From: CAVWDI01 sp963753725
GTDB taxonomy: Bacteria; Chloroflexota; Anaerolineae; Anaerolineales; UBA4823
DNA: 64,000 bases
Assembly: GCA_963753725.1 (NCBI GenBank)
Contig: CAVWDI010000017.1
Location: forward strand, 124,001-188,000
Direction: 5' to 3'
Within the stretch, counting starts at the first letter, position 1, and every line of letters begins with the position of its first letter. The position numbers and the translations under genes are program-made. This document shows positions 58,414-64,000 of this stretch, one piece after another. The notes below the pieces were generated by a model. The model saw only the letters and a list, made by a program, of their open reading frames with translations, had not been told where the DNA came from and did not search any database.

Positions 58414-60654
58414 ATGGCAAAAAATAAAAAACGAAGGATTGGAATACTGACGAGTGGAGGGGATGCGCCTGGCATGAACGCAGCTGTTCGTGCAGTCGTT
58501 CGTACAGCTATCGATCGCGGGGCGGATGTCTTCGCTGTATATGAAGGTTACCAAGGGTTGGTGGATGGAGGAAATTTCATCCGCAAAATGGACTGGAACA
58601 ATGTTGGCGGAATACTTCAGCGTGGGGGAACAATTATTGGCTCGGCCAGATGTGAAGAATTTCGCACACGTAAAGGACGGATGAAAGCTGCAAAAAATTT
58701 AATCGAGCACAAAATTGATAGCCTGGTTGTTATTGGGGGTGACGGGAGTTTAACAGGGGCTAACATCTTCAGAAATGAATGGCCTGCGCTTCTGAAAGGT
58801 TTGGTGAAAAAGGAGGCAATTACTCAAGATGTTGTGGATGAATATCCACATTTACTGATCACTGGTCTTGTGGGCTCAATAGATAATGACATGTTCGGTA
58901 CGGATATGACGATTGGAGCAGATACTGCTTTACACCGCATAACCGAAGCTATCGACGCGATCAGCAGCACCGCAGCCAGCCACCAAAGGACATTTGTCGT
59001 TAAAGTAATGGGTAGAAACTGTGGATATTTAGCTTTAATGGGAGCTTTAGCCTCAGGTGCAGATTGGGTACTCATACCAGAATACCCACCTGATGTTGAA
59101 AATTGGAAAGAATTAATGTGTGAAAGATTAATTGCCGGCCGTCAAGCTGGACGCCGGGATTTTATCGTTGTGCTTGCTGAAGGTGCACATGATAGGGAAG
59201 GTAATCCAATCGGAAGTTCTGAAGTGGCAAAAGTTTTGGAAGACGGGTTGAATGAAGAAGTCCGAGTAACTGTCCTCGGCCATGTTCAGAGAGGAGGATC
59301 ACCGAGCGCCTTTGATCGTAACCTGGGGACCTTGTTAGGACATGCGGCTGTTGAAACAATCTTATCCTCAAATCCAGAAAATGAACCGCAATTAATCGGT
59401 ATGAAGGGTAATCGCATCACTAAATCCCCTTTAATGGAATGTGTAGAAAAAACGCATGCCGTCGCAAAAGCGATCCAAAATAAGGATTATTTATCGGCCT
59501 TGGAATTACGTGGGATACGTTTTGTAGAATCCTTCGACACATTAAAGACAGTTTTGCGTGCATTACCACATCAACCTGAACCTGACCAAAACCGCTTCCG
59601 ACTGGCAATAATGCATTCTGGCGCACTTTCTCCCGGGATGAATTCTGCAGTTCGCACAGCTGTACGTGTTGGATTGGATCGTGGTCACACCATTCTGGGA
59701 ATCCAAAATGGCTTTCCTGGTTTTGTTAAAGGTGATATTTTCGAGATGAGTTGGATGTCCGTTAACGGTTGGGCCTCGATGGGCGGTTCAGAATTAGGAA
59801 CGAATAGAATCACACCAGGTGCAAGTGATTGGTATGCAATTGCACGTGCGATAGAAGAAAACGATATCCATGGAATTTTAATCATCGGGGGGTGGCCAGC
59901 ATACAAATCTGCATTTGAAATGATCAAGAAAAGAAGTGACTATCCAGCTTTTAAAATCCCAATATTACTGCTCCCCGCTTCTATAAACAATAATTTACCA
60001 GGTTCAGAATTAAACATTGGAGCGGATACCGCATTGAATACTATTGTTGAAGCTGTGGACAAGATAAAAGATTCTGCTGTCGCATTACGGCGTTGTTTTG
60101 TGGTAGAAGTAATGGGGCGAGATTGTGGCTATCTGGCTCTGATGAGCGGATTGGCTAATGGCGCCGAAAGAGTTTATTTGAATGAAGAAGGCGTCACATT
60201 GAAAGACATGCAAGAGGATGTGGAGAATCTAAATCGTGGGTTTCAATCTGGAAAAAGATTAGGGCTTATGATTCGAAACGAGAATGCAAATCCAATCTAC
60301 ACAACCGGGTTTATGTGTGCACTTTTTGAAGAAGAAGGCCAGGATTTATTTGACGTCCGCCAGGCAATATTGGGACATATGCAGCAAGGAGGAATACCCT
60401 CACCTTTCGACCGGATACAGGCAACAATGTTAGCCACTCGCTGCATCGATTTCTTGATTGAACAGTTCGAAACACAATCCACTAAAAGCGCTTTTATTGG
60501 TTTGCATGGAAAAGAAATACTTTTTCAAGATTTGCAGGATTTCAACCGGTTGGTTGATATGGACAAACAAAGGCCAATAAATCAATGGTGGATGGATTTA
60601 AGGCCTATAGCCAGGGTACTTGCTCGCCCAAATCCAGAAAATCTACCCAATTAA
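58414..60654 (+). CDS. Two-domain phosphofructokinase with degenerate C-terminal half
   Basis: Phosphorylates fructose-6-phosphate (EC 2.7.1.11), here as a fused tandem of two PFK domains in 746 residues. The N-half keeps the active site: GGDAPGMNAAVRAVVR, GGDGS near 108, GSIDND near 156 (catalytic Asp), MGRNCGYLA and HVQRGGSPSAFDR. Glycines at the two discriminating positions (GGDG, GLVG) suggest ATP rather than pyrophosphate. The C-half has lost them: SGALSPGMNSAVR, GGWPAY near 492 and SINNN near 524, while MGRDCGYLALMSGLANGAE remains. It is therefore probably regulatory, as in eukaryotic PFK-1. ATG 58414 follows a GGAG site. No frame damage. Confidence 0.9.
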   Translation: MAKNKKRRIGILTSGGDAPGMNAAVRAVVRTAIDRGADVFAVYEGYQGLVDGGNFIRKMDWNNVGGILQRGGTIIGSARCEEFRTRKGRMKAAKNLIEHKIDSLVVIGGDGSLTGANIFRNEWPALLKGLVKKEAITQDVVDEYPHLLITGLVGSIDNDMFGTDMTIGADTALHRITEAIDAISSTAASHQRTFVVKVMGRNCGYLALMGALASGADWVLIPEYPPDVENWKELMCERLIAGRQAGRRDFIVVLAEGAHDREGNPIGSSEVAKVLEDGLNEEVRVTVLGHVQRGGSPSAFDRNLGTLLGHAAVETILSSNPENEPQLIGMKGNRITKSPLMECVEKTHAVAKAIQNKDYLSALELRGIRFVESFDTLKTVLRALPHQPEPDQNRFRLAIMHSGALSPGMNSAVRTAVRVGLDRGHTILGIQNGFPGFVKGDIFEMSWMSVNGWASMGGSELGTNRITPGASDWYAIARAIEENDIHGILIIGGWPAYKSAFEMIKKRSDYPAFKIPILLLPASINNNLPGSELNIGADTALNTIVEAVDKIKDSAVALRRCFVVEVMGRDCGYLALMSGLANGAERVYLNEEGVTLKDMQEDVENLNRGFQSGKRLGLMIRNENANPIYTTGFMCALFEEEGQDLFDVRQAILGHMQQGGIPSPFDRIQATMLATRCIDFLIEQFETQSTKSAFIGLHGKEILFQDLQDFNRLVDMDKQRPINQWWMDLRPIARVLARPNPENLPN

Positions 60655-60658
60655 TCTA

Positions 60659-61585
60659 TTGAGAAATATCACATTGACTTCAATTTCATCACAAAAGAAT
60701 ATATCTGTACAACAAAGAAGTGTCTATGCTTCCCAAAGTAGACAAAAAAAGCGCACCAGACCAAAATATTGTTGTGGTTGTTTACCTATTCTCATTGTTC
60801 TAGTCCTTTCAATATCTTGCATAAGTCTATATTTTTTCATTCCAAGTCGCACAAACATACTCATACTTGGGATAGACTACACCGAGCCTGAAAGCTCATT
60901 GGGGCGTAGTGACACAATCATACTTACAACATTCAAGCCGCTCGAACCTTATATTGGTATGCTTTCAATTCCACGCGATTTATGGGTATACATACCCGAT
61001 ATCGGAGAAAACCGCATAAATACTGCTCATTTTTTTGCTGAAACTATACAAAAAAATAGTGGGCCTGATTTGCTGAAGGAAACGATTAAGAGTAATTTTG
61101 GTGTTGATTTGAATTACTATATACGGATAAAATTTGATGGATTTAGAGAATTTGTAAATGCCATGGGTGGTGTGGATATCGAAATTAATAAGCCAATGGC
61201 TGGTTATCCACCAGGTAACTATCATTTAACCGGTCGTAAAGCACTAGCTTTTGTACGCCATCGTCAAAATTCAGATGATTTCTTTCGTATGGAAAATGGG
61301 CAGTTTATGATAAAACAATTGTTGAAACAGATGCTCAATCCAATTTATTGGTCCAAACTACCGGCTGCCTACCAATCATTTTCAAAATATGTTGACACGG
61401 ATATCCCAGTATGGCTTTGGCCCAAGCTGATACTTACATTGTTGCGAGTTGGTATAGATGGAATTGATAACAAATCAATAAATCGTGACATGGTAACACC
61501 TTTTATAACTGACCAGGGTGCCAGTGTTCTGTTACCAGAATGGGCAAGAATCAATCCTGTACTTCTAGATATATTTGGAGAATAG
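60659..61585 (+). CDS. LytR-CpsA-Psr (LCP) family cell-wall ligase
   Basis: Membrane-anchored phosphotransferase that attaches glycopolymers to peptidoglycan. About 308 residues: a cytoplasmic basic stretch (SRQKKRTRPK), one transmembrane helix (about residues 47-70), and the extracellular LCP domain. LCP landmarks: LILGIDYTEPESSLGRSDTI (Asp/Arg), MLSIPRDLWVYIP (catalytic Arg-Asp), NRINTAHFFA, FVNAMGGVDIEI and ALAFVRHRQNSDDFFRMEN. The start is uncertain: TTG 60659 lies just after the pfk stop, a longer start at 60620 overlaps pfk, and later ones are possible. Confidence 0.9.
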   Translation: MRNITLTSISSQKNISVQQRSVYASQSRQKKRTRPKYCCGCLPILIVLVLSISCISLYFFIPSRTNILILGIDYTEPESSLGRSDTIILTTFKPLEPYIGMLSIPRDLWVYIPDIGENRINTAHFFAETIQKNSGPDLLKETIKSNFGVDLNYYIRIKFDGFREFVNAMGGVDIEINKPMAGYPPGNYHLTGRKALAFVRHRQNSDDFFRMENGQFMIKQLLKQMLNPIYWSKLPAAYQSFSKYVDTDIPVWLWPKLILTLLRVGIDGIDNKSINRDMVTPFITDQGASVLLPEWARINPVLLDIFGE

Positions 61586-61641
61586 TACAATACTATACGC
61601 ATTGTCAAACATATTTGAAATATTTCTTACGTTAAATTCTT

Positions 61642-62097
61642 ATGGGAATTAAAATTGTAGCTACTAACCGAAAAGCCAAGCGAAATTATTTCATTCTAGA
61701 TGAGTTTGAAGCTGGCATTGTGCTCCTGGGCAGCGAAATAAAATCTGTTAGAGCAGGTCAGGTAAGCCTGGCTGAAGCTTATGTACGTGTTGATGATAAT
61801 GAAGCCTGGTTGACCGATGCTCACATCGCTCCCTATGAACAAGCTGGTCTTAATAATCATGACCCAAAAAGGACTCGTAAGCTGCTTCTTCATAAAAAAG
61901 AAATCCACCTCTTATGGGAGCAGATAACCATTAAAGGAGTAGCAGTAATCCCTTTGAAGATGTATTTAAAAGACGGGTTGGCAAAGGTACAAATCGCAGT
62001 CGCCCGAGGGAAAAAGTTATATGACAAACGCCAGACACTTGCTAAACGCGATGCTGAACGGGAAATGGAACGACAATTTAAAAAGAAGTACAAGTGA
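61642..62097 (+). CDS. smpB: SsrA-binding protein SmpB
   Basis: Partner of tmRNA in rescuing ribosomes stalled on broken messages. 151 residues, full length: IVATNRKAKRNYFILDEFEAG, LLGSEIKSVRAGQVSLAEAY, IAPYEQAG, KKEIHLLWEQ and the basic tail KRDAEREMERQFKKKYK that enters the mRNA channel. The tmRNA gene itself was not found in the window. Confidence 0.97.
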   Translation: MGIKIVATNRKAKRNYFILDEFEAGIVLLGSEIKSVRAGQVSLAEAYVRVDDNEAWLTDAHIAPYEQAGLNNHDPKRTRKLLLHKKEIHLLWEQITIKGVAVIPLKMYLKDGLAKVQIAVARGKKLYDKRQTLAKRDAEREMERQFKKKYK

Positions 62098-62190
62098 ATC
62101 TAATCGCACTATTGACGTATGTAAATTATTTTGATATCATTTATCATAATTAGATATAATCTGACAATCCCACATTTTAAGGAAACCATT

Positions 62191-62592
62191 ATGCTAGCAG
62201 AGCAGACCCAAACCGATGTTTTATCCCTCACTCCATCCGCAGTAAATGCAGTGCGAGATCTCCTCAAACAACGTGAATTAGATGGATATGCATTAAGGAT
62301 TTATATCTCCGGTGGTGGATGTTCAGGACTTCAATACGGAATGGCTCTCGATAACAACTTTCGAGAAAATGATACCAGCAGTGAATTCGACGGCGTAAAA
62401 GTTGTAGTAGATGAAGTATCTATTGATTATTTACGCGGCAGCACGGTTGATTATGTAAACGATGTTATGGCGAGCGGTTTTAAGATTGATAATCCAAATG
62501 CGATGGCTGCATGCGGATGTGGAAGTTCATTCCGAACAAGTGATGACCAGGCCCCATCCGACACTGGTGGAGGTTGTAACGGCTGCTCCTGA
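62191..62592 (+). CDS. erpA: A-type iron-sulfur cluster insertion protein (ErpA/IscA-like)
   Basis: Carrier that delivers Fe-S clusters to apo-proteins. 133 residues from ATG 62191 (ribosome-binding AAGGA at 62179). The conserved cysteines are in GGGCSGLQYG and AACGCGSSF, forming the Cys-x(n)-Cys-Gly-Cys pattern. After the normal end (SSFRT) a 21-residue tail ends GGGCNGCS with two more cysteines. The many Fe-S enzymes in this window (CODH, ACS, HypD) are possible clients. A terminator follows. Confidence 0.9.
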   Translation: MLAEQTQTDVLSLTPSAVNAVRDLLKQRELDGYALRIYISGGGCSGLQYGMALDNNFRENDTSSEFDGVKVVVDEVSIDYLRGSTVDYVNDVMASGFKIDNPNAMAACGCGSSFRTSDDQAPSDTGGGCNGCS

Positions 62593-62610
62593 TTTTGTTT
62601 ACTAATTTGA

Positions 62611-62645
62611 AATAAATCCGGTTATTTCTCCGGATTTATTCTTTT
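62611..62645. terminator. Terminator between the ErpA-like and SH3 genes
   Basis: A perfect 11-bp stem (62611-62621 with 62630-62640), 8-nt loop, followed by CTTTT on the plus strand; the convergent SH3 gene ends at 62644. Confidence 0.8.
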
Positions 62646-63280
62646 AACGTCCACCTAGTAGCGATATTACCGTTCCAATTATTCCAACAACAGCCATACC
62701 AATAATCACCAAAGCCATGGGTATACCAGCGGGCGCGGCTGCCGGTTCCTCAACTGGAAATGTTGGTAAGCTTATGGCTGCTGGCGCTGTATATGTCGGC
62801 AACCGTGTTGGTGCGATATCAATTTGAAATTGAGCAGCTAATGTTGGATCAACAGTAGGCGTCACATTTGAAGTTGGTGTCGGTGGAGGTTCGACTACAG
62901 ATAAGGTGCCGCTTACATCAACCAGGTCCGACCATATCCACCCAACACCCCCAGGAACACCTGGATATGATATTTGAATCCAGTCTCCCCCAGATGAACG
63001 ACCAAGCGCAGGTACCTGCTGCCCTACTACTAACACTCCAATAATTTCATATCCAATTGTTGATGGACCTGCACGTACATTTGCGAAACCCTGTTCATTT
63101 ACTTTTAACAACTGCAACCGCTCCTACTGGCGTTCCTGTCACAGTTGGAACAGAACCAGTAGGTATTTGAAACAAGTATTTTGCATTTGCTATTGAAACC
63201 CCAGATATTAGCAGCATTCCGCAGAAAACTACGAGTATCATTAGCAAAATGGCATATTTGTTTTTCTTATTTACTTGCAT
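62644..63280 (-). CDS. Exported SH3-domain protein with C-terminal anchor (one frameshift)
   Basis: An envelope protein of about 212 residues. Signal peptide or N-terminal anchor (KYAILLMILVVFCGMLLISG), short Thr/Pro linker, bacterial SH3 domain (NVRAGPSTIGYEIIGVLVVG, WIQISYPGVPGGVGWIWSDLV), a Pro/Thr-rich linker, and a C-terminal hydrophobic helix (IPMALVIIGMAVVGIIGTVI). The frame slips in an AAAA run near 63107: VVKSK-stop in one frame, VVK then VNEQGFANVRAGP in the next. The N-terminal helix plus the C-terminal helix suggests display between two membrane anchors. Binding partner, often peptidoglycan for such domains, is inferred. Confidence 0.78.
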
Positions 63281-63394
63281 GGCTTTTTCAGTGTTATAAC
63301 TTTATCCGCGAGATTATAATCTAAGTACCAGGCTTGAACTTAAGAAATCTAAGAATTTAGAGAAAACACAAATAAATATATAAATGTAATTATT

Positions 63395-64000
63395 ATGGAT
63401 GAAAAAATAGGTCAACGAATATTCCATGGATCGGTAGCTCCGAACGATTTCGCAAAATCGCTGATTAGTGAATTCAATGTTGGTAATCTAAAGGCTCAAC
63501 AAATCGGGAGTGGAAAACAAGTATTAGTACAAATATCCACACGTGAGCGTCCTCGTTCTGGTGGGAAAACTGCTCTAACCGTTTCCTTACTGCAGGTCGA
63601 GGATGGGGTGGCTGTCCAAATTGGAAAACAATCTTGGATGGGAATTGCGGCCAGCCTTGGTCAAACGGCATTATCAACCTGGAGAAATCCCTGGAGAATC
63701 ATCGAACGCCTTGACGATCTCGCCCAAGATATCGAATATTTCCAGCTATCTGATCAGATTTGGGACAATATTGAAGATACGGCATCCGCTCACGGCGCCT
63801 CTTTCGAACTCTCTCTTAGACTTAGACGACTTGTCTGCGATTACTGCACTGCAGCAAATCCAGTAGGTGAACCTAATTGTATCGCTTGCGGTGCTCCGCT
63901 TGGGAAACAACAGCCGAATACGTGTAAAAACTGCGGATTTGTCCTAAAAGCAAATGAATTCCGTTGTCCGAATTGTAAAACAATTGTTTCAAAAAAATGA
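63395..64000 (+). CDS. Zinc-ribbon protein, unknown function
   Basis: A 201-residue cytoplasmic protein. The first 150 residues have no recognised domain (a mixed alpha/beta region with QVLVQISTRERPRSGGKTAL and a tryptophan-bearing LSTWRNPWRIIERL). The C terminus holds two zinc-ribbon-like units, CDYCTAANPVGEPNCIACG and CKNCGFVLKANEFRCPNC, each with four cysteines. It is divergent from the SH3 gene with about 115 bases between. The stop codon ends exactly at base 64000, so the gene is complete. Confidence 0.72.
   Translation: MDEKIGQRIFHGSVAPNDFAKSLISEFNVGNLKAQQIGSGKQVLVQISTRERPRSGGKTALTVSLLQVEDGVAVQIGKQSWMGIAASLGQTALSTWRNPWRIIERLDDLAQDIEYFQLSDQIWDNIEDTASAHGASFELSLRLRRLVCDYCTAANPVGEPNCIACGAPLGKQQPNTCKNCGFVLKANEFRCPNCKTIVSKK

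Noticed and set aside
1..64000. CRISPR arrays, insertion sequences or prophage
   Set aside because: No direct-repeat arrays, transposase, integrase or phage structural genes were seen; the content is ordinary chromosomal housekeeping and metabolism.

Overview
The window looks like part of a chromosome from a strictly anaerobic member of the Chloroflexota, probably near the Anaerolineae/Dehalococcoidia. The base composition is AT-rich. The assignment rests on the gene content: a carbonyl-branch Wood-Ljungdahl operon, nickel enzyme maturation genes, many secreted proteins with Thr/Pro linkers, a VKOR-type disulfide system and a two-domain phosphofructokinase. It is inferred from protein character, not from a 16S gene, and no rRNA is present. 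No phage, insertion sequence, plasmid gene or CRISPR array was seen.

Layout. 1-2.9 kb: aspartate-type aminotransferase (5' end cut off by the window) overlapping ATP-dependent PEP carboxykinase. 2.9-8.9 kb, minus strand: trmFO, an M28 peptidase, hflX and a secreted metalloprotease. 9.0-16.7 kb, plus strand: tatA, a thioredoxin-VKOR fusion, then hypA-hypB-hypF-hypC-hypD-hypE for [NiFe]-hydrogenase maturation; no hydrogenase structural gene is in view. 16.7-26.9 kb: methyltransferase, RelA/SpoT, a repeat-containing secreted protein, a sigma/anti-sigma pair, nnrE, a universal stress protein, an XRE-cupin regulator, trmO and a lipoprotein penicillin-binding protein. 27.1-33.2 kb, minus strand: tRNA-Asp, a damaged MBL hydrolase, then panB, an unrecognised 423-residue protein, a glutamate-dehydrogenase-like protein carrying CBS domains, and a core-MetE methionine synthase. 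33.4-43.9 kb, minus strand: the CODH/ACS operon (HMA-like protein, acsA, an acsB::acsD fusion, acsC, acsV, acsE) with terminator-like hairpins at both ends. 44.6-50.8 kb, minus strand: a CAU-anticodon tRNA, polyprenyl synthase, tatD, deoB, phosphomannomutase, glmM. 51.0-55.6 kb, plus strand: cysteine desulfurase, mnmA, a NUDIX protein, a membrane protein, trmI, CoA pyrophosphatase. 55.8-64 kb: rplY, an alcohol dehydrogenase and monooxygenase pair, two-domain PFK, an LCP protein, smpB, an ErpA-like protein, an SH3 protein and a zinc-ribbon protein.

How the parts fit. The 33-44 kb operon can join a methyl group from methyl-tetrahydrofolate (AcsE to the corrinoid protein AcsC/AcsD) with CO from CODH (AcsA) on acetyl-CoA synthase (AcsB), with AcsV re-activating the corrinoid. 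The neighbouring panB and core-MetE genes also consume one-carbon units. The hyp genes would mature a hydrogenase supplying electrons. pckA and the aminotransferase connect oxaloacetate, PEP and aspartate. The strongest novelty is the single-chain AcsB-AcsD protein, in which acetyl-CoA synthase is covalently tied to the small corrinoid-protein subunit.

Caution on quality. About seventeen genes are interrupted by single-base frameshifts or in-frame stops, many in A or T runs, and reading resumes cleanly in another frame. This pattern points mostly to consensus errors in a draft assembly, not real gene decay, so damaged genes are reported over their full reconstructed span.
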